A stretch of 64,000 bases of DNA from CADEDH01 sp050330635 (lineage in GTDB: Bacteria > Actinomycetota > Acidimicrobiia > Acidimicrobiales > SZUA-35): assembly GCA_050330635.1 (NCBI GenBank), contig JBHJNQ010000019.1, positions 26,891 to 90,890 of the forward strand, in the 5' to 3' direction. Below, one piece after another: positions 1-8,813 of the stretch (positions are counted from its first letter, which is position 1; every line of letters begins with the position of its first letter). Position numbers and translations under genes: made by a program. The notes under the pieces are model-generated. The model was not told the origin of the DNA. It saw nothing but the letters and a program-made list of their open reading frames with translations, and did not search any database.

Positions 1-1
1 C

Positions 2-100
2 TCACCCGAGCGGGCCGCCGCCTTCGACGGGTTCGAGAGCCCGGTAACGGCCATGCACGTGGCCATGGTCGACGACGTCGTCCCGGCCACCCCGGGCTGA
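2..100 (+). CDS. C-terminal end of an unidentified protein (partial)
   Basis: An open reading frame enters from the left edge and stops with TGA at 98-100, giving the last 32 residues of a protein that includes FESPVTAMHVAMVDDVVPA. The codons end in G or C in the manner of the real genes nearby. The fragment is too short to assign to a family. The gene converges on the YqeC-like gene, whose stop codon begins at base 102, leaving a gap of one base. Confidence 0.45.
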   Translation, partial: SPERAAAFDGFESPVTAMHVAMVDDVVPATPG

Positions 101-101
101 G

Positions 102-917
102 TCACGCCCGCTCGAGGGCGATCATCAGCACCGGCACCGCGCCGTCGACGGCGGCCACCACTGCGGCCACGAGGTCGATGTTGGTCGGGCCCACCTTCGT
201 CATCGCCACCACCAGGCGGGCGCCATCGGGGCAGGCCCGCCGCTGGCCCCGCTCGTGGAGCAGGACCCGGGCCGCTCGCTCCGGAGTCAGGCGGTCGTCG
301 GGGTCACACCCGGCCAGCTCGGCCACGACCAGAGGCCGGTGGCACCCGTCGGCGATGACAGCACCGAGGGCGTCGGCACCGATGACCGAGACCATGACGG
401 TGGTGGTCGACGGCACGACGGGCTCGTTGGGCCCGGGTGCCTTGAACGGGCGACGGCGCGACCCGTCGGCCTCGACCAGGACATGATCGACCCGTTCGAA
501 CCAGCGATCGCACGCCTCGGGGGCCACCCCGATGGCCCTCGTACCCTCGATCGACCGCCAGGCCATCACCGCCCCGTCGGGAACGGCCGCCGCCACCACC
601 CGCTCATCCGCCCCGTCGTCGCCGGTCGGGGCGAGCACCACAAGGAGGGCGCGCTGCTGGTCGTAGCCCATCTTGGTGGTCGTCGTCACGATCCTCGAAC
701 CCCTGAGCTGCTGGGCCAGGGCGTGGACGATCGTCGTCTTGCCCCCACCCCCGACCACGGCCACGTGCTCGTGACGACCGAGCGCGAGCGCGGCGGCCAA
801 ACCGTCGACCGGGACCGGACCGTCAGAGACCTCGCACACCACGTTCCACCCCGCTGATCCGACCACGTCGACCAGCCGACTGTAGCGGGGGGCCGCAGTG
901 ACGGGTGTGGGGCCCAC
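102..917 (-). CDS. yqeC: YqeC-like molybdenum hydroxylase accessory protein
   Basis: This 271-residue protein has a P-loop of the form GGGGKTT at residues 56-62, followed by VTTTTKMG, the signature of the YqeC family (putative selenium-dependent hydroxylase accessory protein). In genomes that carry it, YqeC accompanies molybdenum hydroxylases of the xanthine dehydrogenase type; its exact chemistry is not established. The presence of such a hydroxylase at 23.9-27.8 kb in this window fits that link, although the genes are not adjacent. The start is GTG; internal starts are possible because the first 40 residues carry no motif. I see no selenium-specific feature such as a SECIS element in the window. 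Confidence 0.75.
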   Translation of the reverse strand: MGPTPVTAAPRYSRLVDVVGSAGWNVVCEVSDGPVPVDGLAAALALGRHEHVAVVGGGGKTTIVHALAQQLRGSRIVTTTTKMGYDQQRALLVVLAPTGDDGADERVVAAAVPDGAVMAWRSIEGTRAIGVAPEACDRWFERVDHVLVEADGSRRRPFKAPGPNEPVVPSTTTVMVSVIGADALGAVIADGCHRPLVVAELAGCDPDDRLTPERAARVLLHERGQRRACPDGARLVVAMTKVGPTNIDLVAAVVAAVDGAVPVLMIALERA

Positions 918-973
918 CGCTACACTCTGGCCCGCAGGTCGGCGGCTCCGAGCCGTCGACGGGATGAGGAGAC

Positions 974-1921
974 ATGACCGTCGAAGGCCGAACAGCGCGA
1001 CGGGGCCCGGCGATGGCCGCCGTCGTCCTCGCCGTCCTGTCGACCGGGTCGGCCGTCCAGGGCGGGGTGGCCGACACGCCGACGGTTCTCGCCGAGGGAC
1101 GGCCGCCGCTGCGATCGCTGGCGGTGGAGGGGACGGGCCGTCCGATCCTCGGTTCCCGACTCCACGTGCCTCCGGCCGTGCCGCCCCTGGGGTCCGAGGC
1201 GTGGTCGCCCCCGGCCGAGGCCTACCTCCTGGCCACCGGGGTCACGGCCGTGCTCGGCGCCTCCGGTTCCGACCGGATCGATCTGGTGCCGGGGATGGCC
1301 TTCGACGCCGAGGCGTCGTCGGCCACGCTGGTGGCCCACGTGCTCAGACCGGTCGAGGCCAGGCAGGGACCGGCGGCCGACGCCCCGGTTGTCGGGTCGT
1401 TCGGGGCCGTCACGGAGCGGGGTGGTCCCACCGTGTTCCGGGTCGTGAGCAGCCGGGCGGTCGACGGGTGGATCGAGGTGCAGCTCCCCGTTCGACCCAA
1501 CGGCACCACGGGCTGGCTACCGCTCGACGCCGTCGAGCTGACCCGCAACCCGTACCGGATCAACCTGGACGTCGCCACCTTCGAGCTGACGATCCACCGG
1601 CTCGACGAGGAGGTGCTGCGGACCACCGTGGCCCTGGGCAACGGCTCGACACCGACCCCACTCGGCGAGTTCTACCTGATCGAACTCCTCCGGGCACCCG
1701 ACCCGAACGGGGTGTACGGACCGTACGCCTACGGCCTGTCCGGCTTCAGCGACACGCTCACCAGCTTCAACGGGGGCGAGGGGGTCATCGGCATCCACGG
1801 CACCGATCAGCCGGAGCTGCTCGGGACGAGCGTGAGCCATGGCTGCATCCGGGTCGACAACGCCGTCATCACCGAGATGACGGCGTTCCTGCCGCTCGGC
1901 ACCCCCGTCTCGATCGGCTGA
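974..1921 (+). CDS. L,D-transpeptidase (YkuD domain), exported
   Basis: This 315-residue protein begins with a basic stretch and a hydrophobic segment at about residues 13-27, consistent with export across the membrane. A small SH3-like region (about 112-190) precedes the YkuD catalytic domain, which spans the C-terminal third. The catalytic signature is present: His275 in IHGTD and Cys291 in SHGCIRV. Enzymes of this family form 3-3 (meso-diaminopimelate) peptidoglycan cross-links or attach proteins to peptidoglycan, an important reaction in actinobacterial walls. The gene stands alone on the plus strand and converges on the sunset/BON gene. The ATG at 974 follows GGATGAGGAGAC, a good ribosome-binding site. 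Confidence 0.85.
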   Translation: MTVEGRTARRGPAMAAVVLAVLSTGSAVQGGVADTPTVLAEGRPPLRSLAVEGTGRPILGSRLHVPPAVPPLGSEAWSPPAEAYLLATGVTAVLGASGSDRIDLVPGMAFDAEASSATLVAHVLRPVEARQGPAADAPVVGSFGAVTERGGPTVFRVVSSRAVDGWIEVQLPVRPNGTTGWLPLDAVELTRNPYRINLDVATFELTIHRLDEEVLRTTVALGNGSTPTPLGEFYLIELLRAPDPNGVYGPYAYGLSGFSDTLTSFNGGEGVIGIHGTDQPELLGTSVSHGCIRVDNAVITEMTAFLPLGTPVSIG

Positions 1922-1958
1922 TCGGACGGGGGTGGCCGCCGCCGGCAGGCGGCGGCCC

Positions 1959-4019
1959 TCAGCCCGTGTAGGGCGGATCGTCGTCGACGGCTTCGGCCAC
2001 CGGGGTCTCGCCGTCGTCGCCATCACCATCACCATCGTCGTCGTCGCCGCCGGTGGCAGCGGCCGTAGCGCCGTCGTCTCCGCCGTCGTCGGCAGCGTCA
2101 CCGCCGTCGTCGGCAGCGTCACCGGCGGCGGCGTCGTCACCAGCGGCGTCGTCGGCGGCCTCGTCGGCGGCGGCCTCGGTCATGACCTCGACCTGGTTCT
2201 CGAGCGAGGCCATGCCCTGGAGATCGACCAAGGCGGCCTCGACCGCCGCCATCTCCTCGGCGGAGGAGACGAGACCGGTGAGACGGACCACGTCGCCGTC
2301 GACCTCGACGTCGACGCCCTCGAACCCGGCCTCGGCCAGGATACCCGAGGCCAGCGCCTGGAGATCGGTGGACGCCGTCGTCGGGGCGGCGGCCAGGGCG
2401 CTGGTCGTCGAGACGGCAGCGGCCTCGTCGTCTCCGGTGGCGGCGGTGTCCTCGTCGCCGCCACACCGGGACAGGATCAGGCCGAGTACGACGACGAGCG
2501 CCACCGCACCGAGCACCCACCACCACAGCCGGCCTCCACCTTGCCCGACTACGGCGGTGGCCCGCTCCCTCGCCGCAGTGGCGACGCCGCCACCACGGGA
2601 GGCAGCGACCGACGTCGTCTCGGGAGCCGCAGCCGCCACCTTGCGGGTCTCGTTGGCCATCCCCGCCGTTGCCGCGGTGACGCCGGATCCGACGGCGACG
2701 GTGGCCGCACCGACGTCGGTGTCGACGTCACCTCCGACCAACCTGGTCCCCGACACCTCGTCGTCGGGGACGGCACCAGCGGCCACCGGAGCCGTGATCT
2801 CCGCCCCCGAGGGCACCTCGCCGCTGTCACCGTCACCGTCCATGAGCGCACCGGCGGCCACCCCACCGGCACCCGCCACCAGCCCGGCGGCGGCGAGATC
2901 GGCCGCATCGAGGCCACCGGCGTCGTCGGCGCTCCCGGCCACGGTGACGGCGTCCAGATCCCCGGGGTCGACATCGCCGGACTCGAGATGGCCGGACTCG
3001 AGATGGCCGGGCTCGATATGGCCGGACTCGACATCGCCAGTCGCCAGGTCGGCGGTGACGTCATCGTCCGACGAGCCGTCGCCGTTGACGAGCCCGGCGG
3101 CCAGCGCCGTCCCCCCGGCGGCGACGGCGCCGACGGCGGCCACCGTTGCGAGCGGAGCACCCTCGTCGTCGGGGTGGGCGGCGGCCGCTCCGGCGTCGTC
3201 GGGCACGTTGCCCGGGCCGTAGAAGGCGACGAGCCGGGCGGATTCGATGTCGGGTCGCGACCAGCCGTGCTCGCTCCCCCCGGGTTCGAAGTCGTCGCCG
3301 CTGGCACCAGCGGGGTGGGTGGGCGAGAGCCGGAATCCGGCAGCCTCGGCCGCCGACGGCGAGTCGAACCACACCGCCGCCCTCGTGCGCCGGTAGGCGC
3401 TGCTATCGGGTCGGTGGTAGCGCCGCGATCCGTCCTTGCGGACGTTGCCCTTGATCGGATAGTGCTGGGGCATCTCGCCGGGATCAGCCAACGGGGCCCG
3501 AGAGCCCACACCATACGGGTGGAGGTCGGCATCGTGGGCCATGGCCCCCAGAGCGAAGGCCCCCGTCGCCAGCGCGGCCACGGGCAGGGTCTCGTCGTCA
3601 TCGGCCTCGGCCGTGATCTCGTCATCGGCGACCGTGTCACCGGCGGTGTCGGCGTCAGCGACGTCGGTGTGGGCCACGGCGAGGCTCCGGGCCGCCAGGC
3701 GGTTGGCCTCGACGTCGTCGACCGAACACGGGTGCTGGGCCCCTCCGGGCTCGAACAGCCCACCATCCGAGTCAGCAGGATGCGTCGGCGACAACTCGAA
3801 CCCCGCCGCCTCCGCCGCCGACGGCGAATCGAACCACACCTCGGGGCGCGTCACCCCGTAGTTGCGGGAATCCGGCCGGTGATAGATCAATCGACCATCA
3901 TCACGAACATTCCCCTTGATCGGGTAACACGCCGGCATCTCCCGCACGTCATCCAACACCGCATGGGAACCCGCCCCATACGGATGCGTGGCATCCCCCG
4001 ACATCGTCGCCTCGCTCAT
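1959..4019 (-). CDS. Membrane protein with two sunset domains and a C-terminal BON domain
   Basis: The 686-residue product has two copies of a sunset-type domain, at about 28-80 and 165-235. Each carries YPIKGNVR, YHRPDS and VWFDSPSAAEAAGF. A long acidic Ala/Gly/Asp-rich linker follows and includes a degenerate pentapeptide repeat (ESGHL) encoded by a 15-bp DNA repeat at 2976-3035. A single membrane segment (about 495-515, WWWVLGAVALVVVLGLIL) leads to a BON domain at about 545-613 and an acidic tail. Sunset domains are known from the mycobacterial ArfC accessory protein and are of unknown function; BON domains often bind membrane lipid. The TM orientation, and therefore which domain is cytoplasmic, is not clear. 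A GGAGG ribosome-binding site lies 8 bases before the ATG. A long antisense reading frame at 1932-4238 is a GC-codon shadow. Confidence 0.8.
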   Translation of the reverse strand: MSEATMSGDATHPYGAGSHAVLDDVREMPACYPIKGNVRDDGRLIYHRPDSRNYGVTRPEVWFDSPSAAEAAGFELSPTHPADSDGGLFEPGGAQHPCSVDDVEANRLAARSLAVAHTDVADADTAGDTVADDEITAEADDDETLPVAALATGAFALGAMAHDADLHPYGVGSRAPLADPGEMPQHYPIKGNVRKDGSRRYHRPDSSAYRRTRAAVWFDSPSAAEAAGFRLSPTHPAGASGDDFEPGGSEHGWSRPDIESARLVAFYGPGNVPDDAGAAAAHPDDEGAPLATVAAVGAVAAGGTALAAGLVNGDGSSDDDVTADLATGDVESGHIEPGHLESGHLESGDVDPGDLDAVTVAGSADDAGGLDAADLAAAGLVAGAGGVAAGALMDGDGDSGEVPSGAEITAPVAAGAVPDDEVSGTRLVGGDVDTDVGAATVAVGSGVTAATAGMANETRKVAAAAPETTSVAASRGGGVATAARERATAVVGQGGGRLWWWVLGAVALVVVLGLILSRCGGDEDTAATGDDEAAAVSTTSALAAAPTTASTDLQALASGILAEAGFEGVDVEVDGDVVRLTGLVSSAEEMAAVEAALVDLQGMASLENQVEVMTEAAADEAADDAAGDDAAAGDAADDGGDAADDGGDDGATAAATGGDDDDGDGDGDDGETPVAEAVDDDPPYTG

Positions 4020-4307
4020 GTTCCGATCCTCCGCCCCAGGCCTCGTTGCCCCAGATCAGCCCCGCAGGCTAGCCTCCGCTGCCGGCTCGCACCACAACCT
4101 TCACCCGGCGTCGTCAACTGTTCACATGGGCCGACTACGCTCCGCCCGGATGAGGCAGAAGAGGACCAAAGGTCCCTGGCCGGGATCATCCGCCCGGTCG
4201 AGCATTCACCTTCTGGCTCGGCGGCGGGTTCGGCGTGATCGCCGGCTCGGCCGCCGTGTTCGGCCGCGACCACTGACCCCAGCGGGGCATGACCCCGGAC
4301 ATCGTCG

Positions 4308-4859
4308 GTGAAGGTACTGGTGGTCGGCGGGTTCGACCCCGGCGATCCCGGCGCCGCCCTCGTCGACCGTGCCGCCCAGGCGCTGCAGGCCGGGGGCCAC
4401 GAGCCGGTGGCCACGGACCTGGCGGCCGAGGGTTTCGACCGGACCATGACGGCCGAGGAGCGGGCGGCCTACCTGACCGACGCCCCCCTGGTGACCGCCG
4501 AGGCCCGACGGGGGGCCGAGCTGGTGGGCGCCGTCGAGGGGATCGTCGTCTGCTACCGGGTCATCGCCGGCACGGCCCCGACCCGCGTCAAGAGCTGGCA
4601 GGAGCGGGTCTTCGTCCTCGACGTCGGGTTCCGGTTCCTCCCTTCGGGACGGATCACCGGGGCCCTCGATCACCTCACCAGGGCCTGCGTCATCGCCCTC
4701 GACCCGGACGACGACCGCCGTTGGCGCCACCGCAACTCCTTCGGGCCGTGCCTGGCCCGGTCGTTCCATCTCAGCTCCAACCGGCGGTGCCGGTCGCGCT
4801 ATGTCACGGTGACCGGAGCCGGCTCCGCGTCCATCGCAGCCGCCCTGGGCCACTGGTAG
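4308..4859 (+). CDS. Flavodoxin-fold NAD(P)H-dependent oxidoreductase
   Basis: The 183-residue protein fits the NAD(P)H dehydrogenase (quinone)/MdaB-like flavodoxin family: an N-terminal VLVVGGFDPGD strand-loop, a middle VKSWQERVFVLDVGFRFLPSGR segment and a C-terminal strand region. Such enzymes bind FMN or FAD and reduce quinones or nitro compounds. The start is GTG at 4308. Its last 56 bases overlap the end of the convergent flavodoxin-fold gene at 4804-5331, which looks like a diverged paralogue. The usual phosphate-binding loop is weak here (GGFDPGDPG in place of AHPxxxS), so activity is uncertain. Confidence 0.6.
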   Translation: MKVLVVGGFDPGDPGAALVDRAAQALQAGGHEPVATDLAAEGFDRTMTAEERAAYLTDAPLVTAEARRGAELVGAVEGIVVCYRVIAGTAPTRVKSWQERVFVLDVGFRFLPSGRITGALDHLTRACVIALDPDDDRRWRHRNSFGPCLARSFHLSSNRRCRSRYVTVTGAGSASIAAALGHW

Positions 4860-5331
4860 CACCCACGGCGTCGGCCACCCGGTCGAGGTGGGCCGCCGTC
4901 TCCGCCGGCGTCCGGCGGTCGATCTTGTACAGCGGCACCCAGCGGAAGCGGGCTCCGGGAGCGCAGCGGCCGAGCACCACCGTCTTCAGGTAGCGCCGTC
5001 CCCATTCCCCCTGGACCAGGTTGATCAGCTTCGACGACCCGCAGGTGGTGACCACGACCAGCTCCTCGACCCGGTCGAGGACGGGCGGACCGCCGAGCAG
5101 GCGGTGCACCCAGCCGAGCAGCAGGGCGGGCAGTCCGCCCGACCAGGTCGGGTAGACCAGCACCAGGCGCCGGGCCGCGGCCAACGTCTCGGCATCGGGT
5201 TCCTCACCCTGACCGAGGCGGAACGTGGCCACCTCGACCCCGGCCGAGGCCAGGGCGTCGACCAGGCGCGACCGGAGGGCGGCGCTGTAGCTCTCCTCCA
5301 GGGGGTGGGCCTGGACAACGACGGTTGTCAC
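4804..5331 (-). CDS. Flavodoxin-fold NAD(P)H-dependent oxidoreductase
   Basis: The 175-residue protein begins TTVVVQAHPLEESYSAAL, the flavin-phosphate loop of the flavodoxin-like NAD(P)H dehydrogenase family, and continues with VYPTWSGGLPALLLGWVHRL, the second flavin-contacting segment. The GTG start at 5331 overlaps the stop of the upstream LLM monooxygenase by four bases (GTGA), so the two are translationally coupled. A likely role is supplying reduced flavin or two-electron reduction of quinones for the LLM partner, but that is inference. Its 3' end overlaps the convergent gene at 4308-4859. Confidence 0.75.
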   Translation of the reverse strand: MTTVVVQAHPLEESYSAALRSRLVDALASAGVEVATFRLGQGEEPDAETLAAARRLVLVYPTWSGGLPALLLGWVHRLLGGPPVLDRVEELVVVTTCGSSKLINLVQGEWGRRYLKTVVLGRCAPGARFRWVPLYKIDRRTPAETAAHLDRVADAVGATSGPGRLRWTRSRLRSP

Positions 5332-6482
5332 CCCAGTTGGGGTAGGACCCCGGCCGCCAGCCGCTCGAGCTGGTCGGCCACGACGGAGTAGCGGTCGCCG
5401 ACCCCGAGGGGGAACACGATCAGGTCGCGGAGGCCGCCGAGGTGGTGGCGGTACCAGTCGATCCCTTCGGCCACCTGGTCGGCGGTGCCGATCAGCCAGA
5501 CCTTGTTGTCGAGCGACTCCTCGAGCGTGGGGATGAGGCCGGGCGCCGCCGGAGCCCCGTCGGCCCCCATGTAGCCCCGACTCCAGCCGTAGGGCCCGAG
5601 AAACTTCCAGAACTCGTCGTGGCTGTGACGCACGGCCAGCACCGCCTCCTCGTAGGAGTCGGCAACGCAGGTGTTGACCACCAGCATCCGATTCTCGCCC
5701 GGGGCCAACGACCGACCGTGGGCCTCCTCGTAGATCTCGGCGTAGCGATCCCAGAACGACTTCATGAAGGCGTGGTGCTTGAGCCACATCACCCCACCCC
5801 AGCCGCTGCGGGGTACGGCTTCGAGGGTGGGGGGCGACGTGATGGCCTGCCACGTCTCGTAGGGGTGGAGGGGTCGGGGCAGGAGGCTCAGCTCGGAGAC
5901 GTAGCCACCGCGGTCGGGGATCCCGGGCGGGGGGAACTGGTAGACCTCGCCCTGATAGGAGAACGACTCGTTGTCGAGGGCGAGATGGATGACCTCGACC
6001 GCCTCGGCGAACTGGCGACGGTTGAACTCGTCGGCCTCGGCCCCCTCGGGGTTGTCGAAGCTCCCGATCATCGTGCCCAATGTCTCGGCCTCCCGGGGCA
6101 CCGTGCCCCGTCCGATGCCGAGCACGCCCCGCCCCTTCGACAGGTTGTGGAGGGTGGCGAAGTCCTCGGCCAGACGCAGCGGGTGCCACTGGCCGACCAC
6201 GTTGAACATGGTCCCGATGCGGAGCCGCTCGGTCCGCTCGGCCAACGCCACCCCGGTCATCAGCCCGTTGGGGACGACCTCGTAGCCCTCGTGCTGGAAG
6301 TGGTGCTCGGTCAGCCAGAAGCTGTCGAACCCGAGCCGATCGGCCAGGACCCCGATGTCGAGGATCTTCTCCGTGGCCTCCCAGGCCACCTTGGCGTCGT
6401 ACCGTCGGTCGGTGGGGGCCGGGGGGCCGGCGCCGGCATCGTCCATCTCGACACCGCCGAAGAGGAACACTCCAACTCGCAT
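5328..6482 (-). CDS. LLM-class flavin-dependent monooxygenase
   Basis: This 384-residue bacterial-luciferase-like (LLM) protein starts MRVGVFLFGG and contains FDSFWLTEHHFQ, the typical EHHF motif, then RIGTMFNVVGQWHPLRLAED and a long TIM-barrel body. Family members use FMNH2 and O2 or F420 to oxidise varied substrates; the substrate cannot be read from sequence. The gene is the middle member of a minus-strand operon: 47 bases after the dimeric alpha-beta barrel protein and overlapping the flavodoxin-fold reductase by 4 bases. I chose the ATG at 6482 because the conserved first strand begins there; the longer upstream extension is rich in Gly and Arg and looks noncoding. Confidence 0.85.
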   Translation of the reverse strand: MRVGVFLFGGVEMDDAGAGPPAPTDRRYDAKVAWEATEKILDIGVLADRLGFDSFWLTEHHFQHEGYEVVPNGLMTGVALAERTERLRIGTMFNVVGQWHPLRLAEDFATLHNLSKGRGVLGIGRGTVPREAETLGTMIGSFDNPEGAEADEFNRRQFAEAVEVIHLALDNESFSYQGEVYQFPPPGIPDRGGYVSELSLLPRPLHPYETWQAITSPPTLEAVPRSGWGGVMWLKHHAFMKSFWDRYAEIYEEAHGRSLAPGENRMLVVNTCVADSYEEAVLAVRHSHDEFWKFLGPYGWSRGYMGADGAPAAPGLIPTLEESLDNKVWLIGTADQVAEGIDWYRHHLGGLRDLIVFPLGVGDRYSVVADQLERLAAGVLPQLG

Positions 6483-6529
6483 TCGGCCACTGTAATCGGG
6501 GCGCCGGCGGGCCCGGCCCACCGCCGTGA

Positions 6530-6832
6530 TCAAGCGGGCGTCGAACGGGCCACGGTGAAGGCCTGGGCCGGGCCCGCCGGGGCTACCGCTAGGGAGCCCA
6601 GCCCGGCATCGACGGCGGCCACCCGGGCCGGATCGACGGCCTCCCAGTGCTCGGGGGAGGCCCACCAGATCACCAGCCGTACCGTGTCCGGCTCGTCGTC
6701 GGTTGTCCACACCTCCTTGTGGACGAACCCCGGTTGGTCCTCCAGGAACGTGGTCCAGACCGCCTCGTCCCGCTCGATCCAGTGATCACGGAGGGCGGCG
6801 CCGACCTCGAAGGTGAGGAACTCGACCACCAT
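6530..6832 (-). CDS. TIGR03792-like dimeric alpha-beta barrel protein
   Basis: The 100-residue product begins MVVEFLTFEV and carries DEAVWTTFLEDQPGFVHKEVW and VRLVIWWASPEHWEAV, the pattern of the small TIGR03792 family, related in fold to antibiotic-biosynthesis monooxygenase (ABM) dimeric barrels. No function is established for the family. It is the first gene of the operon that continues with the LLM monooxygenase and flavodoxin-fold reductase. An in-frame ATG six codons upstream (6850) is possible; I prefer 6832 because family members start at MVVE. Confidence 0.7.
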   Translation of the reverse strand: MVVEFLTFEVGAALRDHWIERDEAVWTTFLEDQPGFVHKEVWTTDDEPDTVRLVIWWASPEHWEAVDPARVAAVDAGLGSLAVAPAGPAQAFTVARSTPA

Positions 6833-6849
6833 GACTGTGACGCTACACA

Positions 6850-7020
6850 ACGGTCGCCGTCGGGAGATCGTGTTAATAGTTCGTCACGACAATGCTAACT
6901 CTGGTGACCCCGACGGCACGCGGCTATACGTCGGCCCCCGCCCCCCGGTAGCTTGTCGAGGTGGATCGCGTCGTACGACCGGGCCCGGACGGACCGGTAT
7001 GACGGCGCAGTTGAGTAGGT
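6850..7020. promoter_or_regulatory. Divergent promoter region (AT-enriched)
   Basis: The space between the minus-strand LLM operon and the plus-strand ABC import operon contains a short AT-rich stretch at about 6870-6900 (GTTAATAGTTCG and CAATGCTAAC), unusual in this GC-rich window. GTTA and TAAC half-sites flank it. It is the natural place for divergent promoters or an operator, but I cannot assign -35/-10 boxes with confidence. Confidence 0.35.
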
Positions 7021-7023
7021 GCA

Positions 7024-7773
7024 GTGGGTGCGAACGCAACAGGGCCGGCGTTGTCCTTCGATCGGATCGGGATGGTTTTCCCCGACGGGACCGAAGCGCT
7101 GACCGACATATCGTTCACCGTCGATCCGGGTGAGTTCGTCACCGTGGTCGGGCCGTCGGGGTGCGGCAAGTCGACGCTGCTGAAGATCGCCTCGGGGTTG
7201 CTCGACCCCACGAGCGGCACCGTCACCGTCGACCGCGACCGCCTGGGCTACGTGTTCCAGGACGCCACCCTGCTCAGCTGGCGCACCGTCCGCCAGAACG
7301 TGGAGCTCCTCGCCGAGCTCCACGGCTTCTCCCGCGAGGACCGGGTCCGCCTGGCCCAGGACGCCATCGACATGGTCGGCCTCTCGGGATTCGAGAACCA
7401 CTACCCCCGCTCTCTGTCGGGGGGCATGAGGATGCGGGCATCGCTGGCCCGCACCCTCACCCTCAAGCCACCGGTGTTCTTGTTCGACGAGCCGTTCGGC
7501 GCCGTCGACGAGATAACCCGGGAACACCTCAACGAGGAGACCCAACAGCTGTTCCGATCGGAGGGTTTCGCCGGGTTGTTCATCACCCACTCGATCGGCG
7601 AGGCGGTGTTCATGAGCACCCGCGTGTTCGTCATGTCGGCCCGGCCGGGGCGCCTGGTGGCCGAGTACGAGGTGCCGTTCCACTATCCCCGGAGCCCGGA
7701 CCTCCGCTTCGATCCGGCGTTCGCCACCCTCAGCGGCGAGATCTCCCACGCACTCCGAGGAGCCCACGCATGA
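7024..7773 (+). CDS. ABC transporter ATP-binding protein (SsuB/TauB type)
   Basis: The 249-residue ATPase has Walker A GPSGCGKST, Q-loop FQDATLL, signature LSGGMRMRASLART and Walker B VFLFDEPFGAVDE, and matches the nitrate/sulfonate/taurine (SsuB/TauB/NrtD) group. It would power the permease encoded immediately downstream, with which it shares an ATGA stop-start overlap (7770-7773). The start is GTG at 7024. It is the first gene of a three-gene import operon ending at the hairpin at 10055-10081. Confidence 0.88.
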   Translation: MGANATGPALSFDRIGMVFPDGTEALTDISFTVDPGEFVTVVGPSGCGKSTLLKIASGLLDPTSGTVTVDRDRLGYVFQDATLLSWRTVRQNVELLAELHGFSREDRVRLAQDAIDMVGLSGFENHYPRSLSGGMRMRASLARTLTLKPPVFLFDEPFGAVDEITREHLNEETQQLFRSEGFAGLFITHSIGEAVFMSTRVFVMSARPGRLVAEYEVPFHYPRSPDLRFDPAFATLSGEISHALRGAHA

Positions 7774-8723
7774 GCCGCATCGACGACGACACGACGACCG
7801 AGGGCGCCCGTGGTGCCACCGGCGGCGCCACCGACACCCTCGCCGATCCCGACCTCGTCGCCATCGGCGCCGAGGGGGCCGTGATCCTGCCCGACGACGC
7901 CCCCCGACGTGGCCGAGCCATGCCCCGTGGGCGCTGGTTCGGCGAGATGGTCCTCCCACCGCTGTTACTCGGTTCCGTCCTGGTCGGCCTGTGGTACGCC
8001 GTCACCTACCTCGTGCTCGACGAGCGCCGCCGCTTCCTGCTCGAGGCCCCCCACCGTGTGGTGCTGGAGGGGTTCCTCGAATGGGACACCTTCTCCGAGA
8101 TCCTCCTGGCCCTGTGGTCGAGCACCAAGGTGGCCATGATCGGCCTCGTGATCTCCATCCTGCTCGGCTTCGCCCTGGCCATCGTCATGAGTCAGGCCAA
8201 GGTGGCGGAGCGGGCGATCTTCCCCTACATGGTGACACTCCAGGCCATCCCTATCCTCGCCCTGGTCCCCCTGATCCAGTTCTGGTGGGGCACCGGTCAG
8301 ACGTCGCGGGTGGTGGTGTGCATCATCATCTCGGTGTTCCCCATCATCGTGAACACCCTGTTCGGGCTCCTCTCGGCCGACAAGGGCCTCCACGACCTGT
8401 TCACCCTCCACGGAGCCAGCCGGGTGACACGGCTCCGAAAGCTCATGTTCCCCGCCGCCCTGCCCGCCATCTTCGCCGGTCTGCGGATCTCGGCCGGGCT
8501 GTCGGTGATCGGGGCCATCGTCGGCGACTTCTTCTTCGGAAAGGGCGACAAGGGCATCGGTCAGCTCCTCCGCAAGTTCGCCAACGATCTGAGCGGCGAA
8601 GCCCTCCTGGCGTCGGTGATCATGTCGTCGGTGCTGGGGGTCACGGTGTTCCTGATCTTCGGCTGGCTCCAGACCCGCTTCATCGGCAAATGGCACGACG
8701 CCGCCGGTGGGGGTGGGCGCTGA
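7770..8723 (+). CDS. ABC transporter permease (SsuC/TauC type)
   Basis: This 317-residue permease has a roughly 60-residue cytoplasmic N-terminal extension and about six membrane segments, including VLPPLLLGSVLVGLWYAVTY and VAMIGLVISILLGFALAIVM. The EAA loop reads LHGASRVTRLRKLMFPAALP. This is the binding-protein-dependent transport permease type that pairs with SsuB/TauB ATPases. The substrate is unknown; relatives move sulfonates, nitrate/bicarbonate, or hydroxymethylpyrimidine-like compounds. Confidence 0.87.
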   Translation: MSRIDDDTTTEGARGATGGATDTLADPDLVAIGAEGAVILPDDAPRRGRAMPRGRWFGEMVLPPLLLGSVLVGLWYAVTYLVLDERRRFLLEAPHRVVLEGFLEWDTFSEILLALWSSTKVAMIGLVISILLGFALAIVMSQAKVAERAIFPYMVTLQAIPILALVPLIQFWWGTGQTSRVVVCIIISVFPIIVNTLFGLLSADKGLHDLFTLHGASRVTRLRKLMFPAALPAIFAGLRISAGLSVIGAIVGDFFFGKGDKGIGQLLRKFANDLSGEALLASVIMSSVLGVTVFLIFGWLQTRFIGKWHDAAGGGGR

Positions 8724-8813
8724 CGCCATCGATCGGCGGCACCATGGATGGGTCGCCTCGAGCTCGCTGCGCGCCGCGCAACGAATCACAAACCATTGGG
8801 AGAGAAGAACACG

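Noticed and set aside
1932..4238. Long plus-strand reading frame of 768 codons
   Set aside because: It lies opposite the sunset/BON gene. The minus-strand product has recognised domains and a ribosome-binding site; the plus frame is a shadow made possible by high GC.
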